Shown here: positions 7,833 through 14,952 of the stretch, piece after piece
Numbering within the stretch: position 1 is the stretch's first letter
Layout: every line of letters begins with the position of its first letter
Source: Micromonospora saelicesensis
GTDB taxonomy: Bacteria; Actinomycetota; Actinomycetes; Mycobacteriales; Micromonosporaceae
Assembly (NCBI RefSeq): GCF_900091575.1
Contig: NZ_FMCR01000001.1
Span: 806,001 to 870,000 of the forward strand
Length of the DNA stretch: 64,000 nt
Direction of reading: 5' to 3'
Translations under genes and position numbers: made by a program
The notes under the pieces: generated by a model
What the model saw: only the letters and a program-made list of their open reading frames with translations
Database searches by the model: none
Told to the model about the DNA's origin: nothing

Positions 7833-8864
7833 TCAGGGCTCCAGCACCACCTTGCCCGCCCGGCTGCGGTTCTCGGCGAACACCAGTGCCGCGGAGACCT
7901 CGCTGAGCGGGTAGCGGGCGGCGATCTGCGGCACGATCACTCCCTGCCGCAGCAGGTCGAGCACGATGCCAAGGTCGGTACGCAGGCGACGGCGGAACGC
8001 GGCGCGGCGGGTGAGCTGGCCAGCCCAGAAGTTGTAGAAGCCGGCCCGGTGGCCGTTGGGCAGCGCGTTCCAGGTGTAGAGGCGGGTCAGCAGCTTCACG
8101 AAGACCCACACGACCGACTGCCCGGTGCCCACGGCGGCGGCGTTGCCGTAGACGACCAGCTTGCCGCCGGGGGCGAGCAGGGCGTACGACGTGCGTACGC
8201 CCGGGCCGGCGACCGGGTCGAAGACGGCGTCGACGCCGTCCGGCGACAGCTCGCGGACCCGCGCGGCCATGTCCGGGTCGCGGTAGTCAAGCGGTTCGAT
8301 GCCGAGTTCGCGCAGCCCGGCGTGGTGCCGTTCGGCGGCGGTGCCGATGACCCGCAGGCCGAGGTGTCGGCCGAGTTGGACGAGCACGCTCCCGACGCCG
8401 CCGTTCGCGCCGTGCACGAGGATGGTCTGTCCGGCCGTCAGGTCGGCGTCCCGCAGCATCTGCCAGGCGGTCACCCCGTTGACGACGACGGTCTCGGCCG
8501 CGGCGGGGTCCAGGCCCACGGGCACCGGGGCCAGGGCGTCGATGTCGACAAGTGCGTGTGTGGCCCAGGCACCGGTCTTGGTCACCGCCGCCACCCGGGT
8601 GCCCACCAGTGCGTCGTCGCCGCCGGGACCGACCGCCCGGACGGTGCCGACGAGGTCGTAGCCGGGCACGAACGGGAACTTCGGCTGGCCGGGGTAGAGC
8701 GCGTGGCGCATCTGCTGCTCGGCGAACGAGATGCCGGTGGCCTCGACCTGGACGAGCGCCTGCCCCGGGGCGGGGACGGGCATCGGGCGCCGGTGCAGCA
8801 GGAGGCCGTCGGGCTCCACCACGCCGGGCAGTACCACTTCGGTGATGGTCGTCTCGGTGGTCAT
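7833..8864 (-). CDS. Zinc-independent medium-chain dehydrogenase (quinone oxidoreductase-like)
   Basis: A 343-residue MDR-superfamily enzyme. The N-terminal GroES-like barrel (about 20-130) lacks zinc ligands; the nucleotide-binding fold shows 'VHGANGGVGSVLVQLGRHLG' near residue 150, the usual NADPH loop of quinone oxidoreductase/enoyl-reductase-type members. Likely role: NADPH-dependent reduction of quinones or reactive carbonyls. The ATG at 8864 follows AAGGGAGA by seven bases; a longer frame beginning at 8894 would start inside the operator and is rejected. Expression is very likely controlled by the adjacent TetR protein through the shared operator at 8878-8903. Confidence 0.88.
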   Translation of the reverse strand: MTTETTITEVVLPGVVEPDGLLLHRRPMPVPAPGQALVQVEATGISFAEQQMRHALYPGQPKFPFVPGYDLVGTVRAVGPGGDDALVGTRVAAVTKTGAWATHALVDIDALAPVPVGLDPAAAETVVVNGVTAWQMLRDADLTAGQTILVHGANGGVGSVLVQLGRHLGLRVIGTAAERHHAGLRELGIEPLDYRDPDMAARVRELSPDGVDAVFDPVAGPGVRTSYALLAPGGKLVVYGNAAAVGTGQSVVWVFVKLLTRLYTWNALPNGHRAGFYNFWAGQLTRRAAFRRRLRTDLGIVLDLLRQGVIVPQIAARYPLSEVSAALVFAENRSRAGKVVLEP

Positions 8865-8877
8865 TGGGGTTCTCCCT

Positions 8878-8903
8878 TGTTTGTAAGTGTGCACTCACAC
8901 ACT
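8878..8903. promoter_or_regulatory. TetR-family operator, copy 1 (upstream of the quinone oxidoreductase gene)
   Basis: The first 20 bases, TGTTTGTAAGTGTGCACTCA, and the next two are identical to those of the copy at 9495-9520 upstream of the TetR gene. It is an imperfect inverted repeat of about 26 bp. It lies 13 bases upstream of the MDR start codon, where a bound repressor would block transcription or initiation. Confidence 0.8.
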
Positions 8904-8952
8904 TGTTGGGTCAAAAGACTGGGCCGCCGAGGCGGCCCAGCATCGGGGTCGG

Positions 8953-9495
8953 TCAGGGGTGGCGGATGCCGGCGGTCAGGGCACGCGCCCAGGGCTCCGG
9001 GACCTGCTCCAGGCCGGCGGTCACGATCAGGTGGCACAACTGGCCGTACGCGAAGAACTGCTGCACCTGCGCGTCGCTGGCCCGGGCCCGGCTCTGCACG
9101 AAGGTCGCAACCCGCCGGTAGCCGGCCCGCACCGCCTCGGCGACCTCCGGGATATCCGTGACGGCCTGCGCCTGCACCTGGAAGAGCAGCAGGTCGCGGT
9201 CGGCGATCAGCTCCGCGTAGGCACCACCCATGGCGTCGAGGATCTCCTCCGGGCTGTCACCCCCGGCGCGCTCCGCACCCGCCTCGATCGCGTCGGCGAT
9301 CCGGTCGAAACACGCCCCGGCCGCCGCCACGAACAAGCCGAGCTTCCCGGAGAAGAGTCGGAAGACGTACGCCTCGGAGATGCCGGCGGCGGCGGCGACG
9401 GCAGTGACCGGTGTGGCGTGGAAGCCGGCGCGCGCGAACACCGACACCGCGGCGTTCAGGACGGTGACCCGGCGGGCCTCGGCGGTGGATCGCAT
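8953..9495 (-). CDS. TetR-family transcriptional regulator
   Basis: A 180-residue repressor with an N-terminal helix-turn-helix (about 10-55: 'VLNAAVSVFARAGFHATPVTAVAAAAGISEAYVFRLF', shown here only to place the fold) and a TetR ligand domain. The ATG at 9495 abuts the operator at 9495-9520, so the transcript is probably leaderless and the repressor would shut its own promoter. The frame open to 9540 would read through the operator and is rejected. It is transcribed toward the MDR gene at 7833-8864, whose promoter carries the second copy of the operator; the pair is a self-contained regulatory unit. Confidence 0.9.
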   Translation of the reverse strand: MRSTAEARRVTVLNAAVSVFARAGFHATPVTAVAAAAGISEAYVFRLFSGKLGLFVAAAGACFDRIADAIEAGAERAGGDSPEEILDAMGGAYAELIADRDLLLFQVQAQAVTDIPEVAEAVRAGYRRVATFVQSRARASDAQVQQFFAYGQLCHLIVTAGLEQVPEPWARALTAGIRHP

Positions 9496-9520
9496 GTTTG
9501 TAAGTGTGCACTCACAAACA
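9495..9520. promoter_or_regulatory. TetR-family operator, copy 2 (autoregulatory)
   Basis: An inverted repeat with outer arms TGTTTGT and ACAAACA and inner AGTG/CACT; 22 of 26 positions are symmetric. It ends exactly at the TetR start codon and matches the copy at 8878-8903, which is strong evidence for autoregulation. Confidence 0.85.
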
Positions 9521-9562
9521 AGCACCGTCAAGCCCGGCACCCTGTCATCCCGCCCTCCGCTC

Positions 9563-9657
9563 GGCCGCCAACGCGCGACGCGGCCGTCCGGGGGCGATGC
9601 GGTCGCCAGCGCGCAACGCAGTCGTCAGGGGGCGATGCAGTCGTCAGGGGGCGATGC
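9563..9657. repeat. Five 19-bp tandem repeats (minisatellite)
   Basis: Five contiguous 19-bp units start at 9563, 9582, 9601, 9620 and 9639; the last two are identical (AGTCGTCAGGGGGCGATGC). Units 1 and 3 share a GCGCGC core and units 2, 4 and 5 a GGGGGC core, so the array may have grown in 38-bp steps. The stop codon of the SnoaL-like gene (9644-9646) lies in unit 5. Confidence 0.85.
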
Positions 9658-9976
9658 GCAGCTGCCGGATCGCGGTGTCGTCGTAGTCGCTGAAGCGGTA
9701 ACGGAGGCCGGCGAACGGGCTGCCGGGAAAGTCGCCGGTGATCGTCGCGGTGACGACGGTGCCGGCGGGAGTGTCCTCGACGTCGGTGATCTCGTACGAC
9801 ACCAGCGGCACGGCGCGACGCCAGGCGCGGATGGCCTCGATGCCCCGGTACTCGTTCGACTCGTCCTCGACCACGGCGTCCTCGGCGAAGAGGGCGAAGT
9901 AGTCCTCGGAGTCTGGCCGGCCGGCGAGTTCGAAGTAGCGGCGGATGATGGCCGGTGCGGCCTGGGTGACAGTCAT
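9644..9976 (-). CDS. SnoaL-like / NTF2-fold protein
   Basis: A 110-residue protein with the pattern of small cone-shaped alpha+beta barrels: an N-terminal helix 'APAIIRRYFELAGRPDSEDYFALFAEDAVVEDE' (split here only by description), then 'YRGIEAIRAW' and beta strands ending in 'RYRFSDYDDTAIRQLRIAP'. Members include polyketide cyclases and ester or steroid isomerases, and many have no known activity. The ATG at 9976 has AAGGGG eight bases upstream. It diverges from the HxlR gene at 10103 across 126 bases containing a 22-bp direct repeat, so HxlR control is likely. The extreme C-terminal codons lie in the 19-bp repeat array. Confidence 0.82.
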   Translation of the reverse strand: MTVTQAAPAIIRRYFELAGRPDSEDYFALFAEDAVVEDESNEYRGIEAIRAWRRAVPLVSYEITDVEDTPAGTVVTATITGDFPGSPFAGLRYRFSDYDDTAIRQLRIAP

Positions 9977-10040
9977 GACTGGAGCCCCTTCCGGACGCCG
10001 CTGGGCAGCATGAAGCACACGCCACCAGGACGTCGTATAG

Positions 10041-10084
10041 TTACTTCTGAAATAGCACCTAATAACTTCGACACTAGCACCTAC
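10041..10084. promoter_or_regulatory. 22-bp direct repeat, candidate HxlR operator
   Basis: Two adjacent 22-bp units (10041-10062 and 10063-10084) agree at 16 positions, sharing ACTTC and the 9-mer TAGCACCTA. The spacing is two helical turns, so two dimers would bind the same face. It lies between the divergent SnoaL-like and HxlR genes. Confidence 0.6.
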
Positions 10085-10102
10085 TCGGGAGAGGGCACAG
10101 TT

Positions 10103-10612
10103 GTGGCCGGGAAGATCCGCTTGGAGGACCGCGAATGCCCGCTGTCCAGCGCGCTGGGCCACGTGGGCGAGTGGTGGACGCTGTTGATCCTGCACGACGC
10201 CTTCGACGGCTACACCCGGTTCGACCAGTTCCAGGCCAACCTGGGCGTCTCCTCCAGCATCCTGACCAGCCGGCTCAAGACCCTCACCGGTCAGGGCTTG
10301 CTCGAACGTCGCCGTTACCAGACCAGGCCCGACCGCTACGAGTACGTCCTCACCGACCTCGGCCGCAGCCTGCGCCCCGTCGTCGTCGCCCTCGCCGCCT
10401 GGGGTAACTCACGCCTCGATCCGAGCGAGCGCAGCATGATCCTCGTCGACCGGACCACCGGGCTGGAGGCCGACCCGGTGATCGTGGACCGCAGCACCGG
10501 TCGCCCGCTCGACGACGCCGACTTCGTGTTCGCCGCCGGCCCGGCCGCCAGCGAGACCATGCGCAAGCGCTACGAACACATCCCCACCCAGGTGGCCCCG
10601 CAGCGGCCCTGA
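10103..10612 (+). CDS. HxlR-family transcriptional regulator
   Basis: A 169-residue HxlR regulator. The conserved Cys is at 'DRECPLSSALGHVGEWW', followed by the winged helix ('FDQFQANLGVSSSILTSRLKTL', 'RYEYVLTDLGRSL'). HxlR proteins sense thiol-reactive electrophiles or aldehydes through this Cys. It is longer than the usual 110-130 residues because of a C-terminal extension (about 115-169) containing 'LVDRTTGLEADPVIVDRSTGRPL'. The GTG at 10103 follows GGGAGAGGG by seven bases. The direct repeat in the intergenic region is its likely binding site, and the SnoaL-like gene its likely target. Confidence 0.9.
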   Translation: MAGKIRLEDRECPLSSALGHVGEWWTLLILHDAFDGYTRFDQFQANLGVSSSILTSRLKTLTGQGLLERRRYQTRPDRYEYVLTDLGRSLRPVVVALAAWGNSRLDPSERSMILVDRTTGLEADPVIVDRSTGRPLDDADFVFAAGPAASETMRKRYEHIPTQVAPQRP

Positions 10613-10617
10613 CCGGG

Positions 10618-11499
10618 TCACTCCAGCGGATAGAGGCGGGCCGGGTCGCCGGGTCGGCGGCTGTCCGGCGCGTCGTCGGCGGTGCTGGCGGCGATCGAGC
10701 CGAGCAGCGCCAACGAGCGGGCGGACTCCGTACCGGGCTCGGCGTGGTAGATCACCAGCAGCTGCCCGTCGGCGCCCGCCACTGCGAGCTTGTCGCAGTA
10801 CAGGTCGAGGTCGCCCACCTCCGGGTGGTGCAGCCGGCTGACAATGCCCTCCCGTCGACGCACCTCGTGGCGCGCCCACAGTTGCCGAAAGCAATCGCTC
10901 TTGAGTGACAACTCGCCCACCAGAGCCGTCAACCGTGGGTCGTCGGTGGCGCCGCCCGAGTCGGCACGCATCTGCCCAACGACGCTCTGCATCGCCTGCC
11001 GCCAGTCGCGGAACAGCTCCCGCTCGGCCTCGTCGAGGAACACCGCGAGGAGTCGGTTGGCACCCGGGGCGAGATTCGGCGACAGCGCCCTCGCCATCGG
11101 GTTCGACGCCAGGATGTCGAGGTAGCGATTCTGCACGAAGGCCGGCATGGAGAGCTGCCGTAGCAGGTGCAGGATGCTGGCCGGGACCCGCTCGGCGGCC
11201 GGTCGGGACGCCCGGCGCGACCGCGCACGGCTCAACCCGATCATGTACGCGGTCGCCTCCGGATCCAGCCGCAGCACCCCGGCGAGGGCATCGAGGACCT
11301 GCACCGAAGGGTGCCGCTCGCGCCCCTGCTCCAACCGGAGGTAGTAGTCGGCGCTGATGCCGGCCAGCATCGCCACCTCCTCACGCCGCAGCCCCGGCAC
11401 CCGACGCAGGCCAACGCCCGGGCCGAGCCCGACGTCCTCGGGCCGGGTCTGCTCCCGGCGGGCGCGCAGGAAGTCGCCGAGCGGGTTCGTTGCGTCCAT
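10618..11499 (-). CDS. XRE-family regulator with MmyB-like ligand domain
   Basis: A 293-residue regulator with an N-terminal helix-turn-helix ('GLRREEVAMLAGISADYYLRLEQGR', about residues 35-60) and a C-terminal MmyB-type domain (about 110-275) with 'ILASNPMARAL', 'VGELSLKSDCFRQLWARHEV' and 'LHHPEVGDLDLYCDKL'. MmyB-type domains bind fatty-acid-like ligands. The ATG at 11499 diverges from the aldo-keto reductase gene at 11655; in actinobacteria these regulators commonly sit beside a divergent oxidoreductase that they control. No strong Shine-Dalgarno is visible. It converges on the HxlR gene with a five-base gap. Confidence 0.9.
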   Translation of the reverse strand: MDATNPLGDFLRARREQTRPEDVGLGPGVGLRRVPGLRREEVAMLAGISADYYLRLEQGRERHPSVQVLDALAGVLRLDPEATAYMIGLSRARSRRASRPAAERVPASILHLLRQLSMPAFVQNRYLDILASNPMARALSPNLAPGANRLLAVFLDEAERELFRDWRQAMQSVVGQMRADSGGATDDPRLTALVGELSLKSDCFRQLWARHEVRRREGIVSRLHHPEVGDLDLYCDKLAVAGADGQLLVIYHAEPGTESARSLALLGSIAASTADDAPDSRRPGDPARLYPLE

Positions 11500-11654
11500 G
11501 CCACCGACGGTAGATCGCCGGGCGGCCCGGTGACTGGCTGTGTCACTACCAGGAACAGCTCGCCCTGCCGCCCGGGCGGCTGCCGACGGACAGTCGTCGG
11601 AGGGCCGGTTCCTCACGGCCACAGATGTCACGACGACAACGGACAGAGGATGAG

Positions 11655-12521
11655 ATGAGCGAGAACCTTCCCGGCGGTGCCCTCACCCCGGCTGACGGCC
11701 TCACCCTGAGCCGGATGGGCTACGGGGCGATGCAGTTGGCCGGCCCGGGTGTCTTCGGCCCGCCCCGCGACCGCGAGCAGGCGCTCGCCGTGCTCCGCGA
11801 GGCCGTCGACCTGGGCGTCCGGCACATCGACACCAGCGACTTCTACGGGCCCGTGGTGGTCAACGAGCTGATCCGCGAGGCGCTGCACCCGTACCCCCAG
11901 GGTTTGCACCTGGTCACCAAGGTCGGCGCGCGACGCGGCGCCGACCGCTCCTGGATCCCGGCTCTGGAGCCGGACGACCTCAAGGCCCAGGTACGGGAGA
12001 ACCTGGAACACCTCGGCCTGGACGTGCTCGACGTGGTCAACCTACGGGTGGGCGTGGCGGAGGGCACCACCGGCGAGCCGCTCGGTGCGCAGTTCGCCGC
12101 CCTGGCGGAGCTGCGGCAGGAGGGCCTGATCCGGCACCTCGGTCTCAGCAACGTCACGCTCGACCAGCTCACCGAGGCCCAGGCAATCGCGCCGGTGGTC
12201 ACCGTGCAGAACCTCTACAACGTCGCCAACCGGCAGGACGACGCCCTGGTCGACCGGTGCGCGGCGGAGAACATCGCGTTCGCGGCGTTCTTCCCGCTCG
12301 GCGGGTTCACGCCGTTGCAGTCCGACACGCTCGACGGCGTGGCCGCCCGACTGGGTGCCTCACCTCAGCAGGTCGCCCTCGCCTGGCTGCTCCAGCGCTC
12401 CCGCACCACCGTGCTGATCCCCGGCACCTCCAGCGTGGCGCACCTGCGGGAGAACATGGCGGCTGCCGACCTGAAACTGCCGACCGACGCCATCGAGGAA
12501 CTGGACGCGTTGGCTTCCTAG
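11655..12521 (+). CDS. Aldo/keto reductase-family oxidoreductase
   Basis: A 288-residue (alpha/beta)8 oxidoreductase. Visible marks are 'HIDTSDFYG' (catalytic Asp and Tyr), 'HLVTKVGARRG' (catalytic Lys), 'LGLSNVTLDQL' and the C-terminal NADPH loop 'VLIPGTSSVAHLREN'. The position of the usual catalytic His ('Y..LHR' in most members) reads 'VVNLRVG', so the tetrad is incomplete; this variant is seen in a subgroup of bacterial reductases. AGAGG lies five bases before the ATG at 11655. Control by the divergent MmyB-type regulator is likely. Substrate unknown; small aldehydes or ketones are the family default. Confidence 0.9.
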   Translation: MSENLPGGALTPADGLTLSRMGYGAMQLAGPGVFGPPRDREQALAVLREAVDLGVRHIDTSDFYGPVVVNELIREALHPYPQGLHLVTKVGARRGADRSWIPALEPDDLKAQVRENLEHLGLDVLDVVNLRVGVAEGTTGEPLGAQFAALAELRQEGLIRHLGLSNVTLDQLTEAQAIAPVVTVQNLYNVANRQDDALVDRCAAENIAFAAFFPLGGFTPLQSDTLDGVAARLGASPQQVALAWLLQRSRTTVLIPGTSSVAHLRENMAAADLKLPTDAIEELDALAS

Positions 12522-14099
12522 CTAGTGCTGGTGCGGCCGGTTGCGGATCAGGGTGAGCGCCAGCACTGCGGTGACGAGGAAGACGACGCCGTTGACCCGC
12601 AACCCGGCCTGGACACCGGAGGTCAGTGCCTCCGCGATCGCCGCCCGGACCGGGTCGGGCAGCGGTTGGCCGCCGTTGGCGCCGGAGGCCACCGCTGCCT
12701 GCACGGCGGTACGGGTGGGTTCGCCGATGTGGTGCGCGGCGAGCCGGTCCGGCAGGTCGGCCACCATCGTGGTGGTGAGGAGCGTGCCGAGCAGTGACGA
12801 GCCGAGCACCGAGCCGACCTGGCGGGCGGCGTTGACCGCGCCGGAGGCCATACCGGCCTGGGCGGGCACGACGCTGGCCAACGCCGCCGCCGTCGCCGGG
12901 GCCACCACCAGGCCGCCGGCCGCACCGAACAACGCGAACAGCACCCAGCGGTCACCGAACGACGTGGTCGGCCCCTGGTTCGCCAGCGCGAAGCTGGCCA
13001 CCGCACCGAGGACCAGGCCGAGGGTCAACGGCGCCTTGAATCCGGTACGACGAATCGCGCGCCCGGCACCGAAGGCGACCAGCACGTACGCGCCGAAGAG
13101 CACCAGCATCCGCCAGCCGGTGTCCAGCGGGCTGAGCGCCTGGGCACGTTCGTGGAAGAGGACCAGCAGGATCGCCACGCCGGTGAAACCGAACAGCGAC
13201 ACCGCGCCGACGACCATGACGGCGCTGAACGACGCGGACCGGAACAGCCGCACGTCGAGCATTGGCGCGCTGGCCCGCAGCTCGACCAGGACGAACGCGA
13301 CAAGTGCGACGACCGCGACGACCCAGGCCGTCGACACCACCGGGCTGGTGTAGCCGGTCTTGCTGCCCTGGATCAGCGCGTAGACGGCGGCCGCGATGGC
13401 GACGGTGCCCAGCAGCAGGCCGGGCACGTCGAGTCGGGCGGCGCTCGGCCGCGACTCGGCCACCCCGACGACGGCGACGACGAGGGTGACCAGACCCAGC
13501 GCGATCGTCGACAGGTAGACGCTGTGCCACTGGTAGTGCCGCAGCAGGAAGCCGGCGATGAGCGGGCCGATCGCGAGGCCGATGCCGGACGCCGCCGACC
13601 ACGCGGTGATGACCTCGGTCCGTCGGTGCGGATCGGTGAAGGTCGCGCCGAGGATCGCCAGACTGTTCGGCAGGATCAGGGCCCCGCCGAGGCCGGCAAC
13701 CAACTGCCCGACGATCACCCATCCGACGGTCGGAGCCTCAGCCACGACGGCCGCGCCGACGATCATCGCGACGACCCCGGCACCGAACATGCGCTTACGC
13801 CCGTAGCGGCTACCCAGGGTGGCCGCGGACAGCACGACGCTCGCCACCATCAGGGTGTAGGCGCTGGGGATCCAGACCAGAGTGGTGGGGTCGACCCGCA
13901 GGTCCTGCTGGATCGTGGTCAACGCGGAGACCGTCGCGGTGATCTGGAGGAACGTGATCATCGCGCCCAGGCACATGGCGATCAGGGTCACCGGGCGGGA
14001 GCCGCGCAGGGATGAGCGGGCGGGGGCCGCCGGCCCGGGTGGGGTCTTTCCGGATGGGGTCGCTCCGGGTGGGGTCGGGGCCGTGGCGCTAGTGGTCAC
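12522..14099 (-). CDS. DHA2-family MFS drug exporter (EmrB/QacA type)
   Basis: A 525-residue transporter with about 14 hydrophobic helices, a Pro/Thr-rich cytoplasmic N-terminus (about 35 residues), the helix-2/3 motif 'LGSRYGRKRMF' (motif A) and 'GWVIVGQLVAGLGGALILPNSLAIL' (motif C region, with Gly-Pro replaced by Leu-Pro). It would export toxic organic molecules using the proton gradient. The GTG at 14099 follows AAGGA by seven bases. It is divergent from the HxlR regulator at 14202, and the intergenic region has inverted repeats built on TGACTT, so local repression with induction by a substrate is likely. Its end touches that of the aldo-keto reductase gene. Confidence 0.93.
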   Translation of the reverse strand: MTTSATAPTPPGATPSGKTPPGPAAPARSSLRGSRPVTLIAMCLGAMITFLQITATVSALTTIQQDLRVDPTTLVWIPSAYTLMVASVVLSAATLGSRYGRKRMFGAGVVAMIVGAAVVAEAPTVGWVIVGQLVAGLGGALILPNSLAILGATFTDPHRRTEVITAWSAASGIGLAIGPLIAGFLLRHYQWHSVYLSTIALGLVTLVVAVVGVAESRPSAARLDVPGLLLGTVAIAAAVYALIQGSKTGYTSPVVSTAWVVAVVALVAFVLVELRASAPMLDVRLFRSASFSAVMVVGAVSLFGFTGVAILLVLFHERAQALSPLDTGWRMLVLFGAYVLVAFGAGRAIRRTGFKAPLTLGLVLGAVASFALANQGPTTSFGDRWVLFALFGAAGGLVVAPATAAALASVVPAQAGMASGAVNAARQVGSVLGSSLLGTLLTTTMVADLPDRLAAHHIGEPTRTAVQAAVASGANGGQPLPDPVRAAIAEALTSGVQAGLRVNGVVFLVTAVLALTLIRNRPHQH

Positions 14100-14122
14100 T
14101 GAAGATCCTTCAGGCTGGTGGT

Positions 14123-14188
14123 CTGACTTGCGTACGCTGAAGTCAGCTCGACTCAGTGAAGCACCTGGCTAGCCTCCATGCAAGTCAG
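14123..14188. promoter_or_regulatory. Inverted-repeat operators between exporter and HxlR genes
   Basis: CTGACTTGC (14123-14131) recurs inverted and exact as GCAAGTCAG (14180-14188), and TGACTT (14124-14129) also pairs with AAGTCA at 14140-14145 to make a compact 22-bp palindrome. GTACGC follows both sites. These are likely HxlR sites covering both divergent promoters. Confidence 0.6.
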
Positions 14189-14201
14189 GTACGCTGGGGG
14201 C

Positions 14202-14681
14202 ATGGAGGACCTACGAGGCGATCGCGATTCCTGGACGAGCGAAAACTGCTCGGTGGCCCGGGCGATGGACATCGTGGGCAGCAGGTCAACGGTCCTGATC
14301 CTGCGCGAGGCCCTGCTCGGCACGCGCCGCTTCGACGACTTCGTCCGCCGGGTCGGCGTCGGCGAGCCCGCCATGGCGGCCCGCCTCAAGGAGATGGTCG
14401 CCGCCGAACTGCTCGAACGAATCCCCTACCGGGAGCCTGGGCAGCGCACCCGCCACGAGTACCAACTCACCCGCAAGGGCCGCGAACTCCTGCCCGTCAT
14501 CACCGCACTGCGCAACTGGGGCGACACCTGGGCCGCCACCGACACCGGCCCCTCCGTCGTCGCCACCCACCACGACTGCGGCGAGCCGGTCCGCGCGGTG
14601 CTCCGCTGCGCCGCCGGCCACGACATCGCGGACGGCGACATCGACATCATCGCCGGCCCGGGCCTCGTCCGGCGCGACTGA
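14202..14681 (+). CDS. HxlR-family transcriptional regulator
   Basis: A 159-residue HxlR protein with the sensor Cys in 'WTSENCSVARAMDIVGSRS', the recognition region 'FDDFVRRVGVGEPAMAARLKEM' and wing 'HEYQLTRKGREL'. A C-terminal tail has 'HHDCGEPVRAVLRCAAGH', with two Cys and several His that could bind metal. GGGGG sits close to the ATG at 14202. It is divergent from the DHA2 exporter and is its likely repressor. It is the second HxlR gene within 4.1 kb; the two are not close copies. Confidence 0.9.
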   Translation: MEDLRGDRDSWTSENCSVARAMDIVGSRSTVLILREALLGTRRFDDFVRRVGVGEPAMAARLKEMVAAELLERIPYREPGQRTRHEYQLTRKGRELLPVITALRNWGDTWAATDTGPSVVATHHDCGEPVRAVLRCAAGHDIADGDIDIIAGPGLVRRD

Positions 14682-14926
14682 GACCTCCGGCCACTGCCGG
14701 ACGGCCGCACTGCCGCCACTCAGGTCGGGCGGTAACCCCCGGTCCGGCAACTCCTCCTGGCCACGAACCATCGCCGCGCCCGCCGCCGCGGAAGGCCCGA
14801 GGGGCGACGGCATTCACCTACGACCATTCGCCGAGGCGGAGCTGCCGGCATTTGTGCAGTCGCAGCATGGCCTGCCAGATTCGCGTCGGCTGCCGTCAAT
14901 TCAATCGATCATGGTGACTGAAAGTG

Positions 14927-14946
14927 TCGTACATCTGTTCTAGTGT
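14927..14946 (+). promoter_or_regulatory. Leaderless promoter overlapped by a LexA-like box
   Basis: TCGTACATCTGTTCTAG resembles the actinobacterial SOS box (CGAAC-N4-GTTCG) with changes in the left arm and the last right-arm base. It overlaps -10 TAGTGT (14941-14946), which ends six bases before the ATG at 14953, so the mRNA would be leaderless and LexA could block it. Confidence 0.5.
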
Positions 14947-14952
14947 CGGGTC

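Noticed and set aside
8864-8894. Longer start for the quinone oxidoreductase
   Set aside because: It would begin inside the TetR operator; AAGGGAGA before 8864 supports the shorter form.
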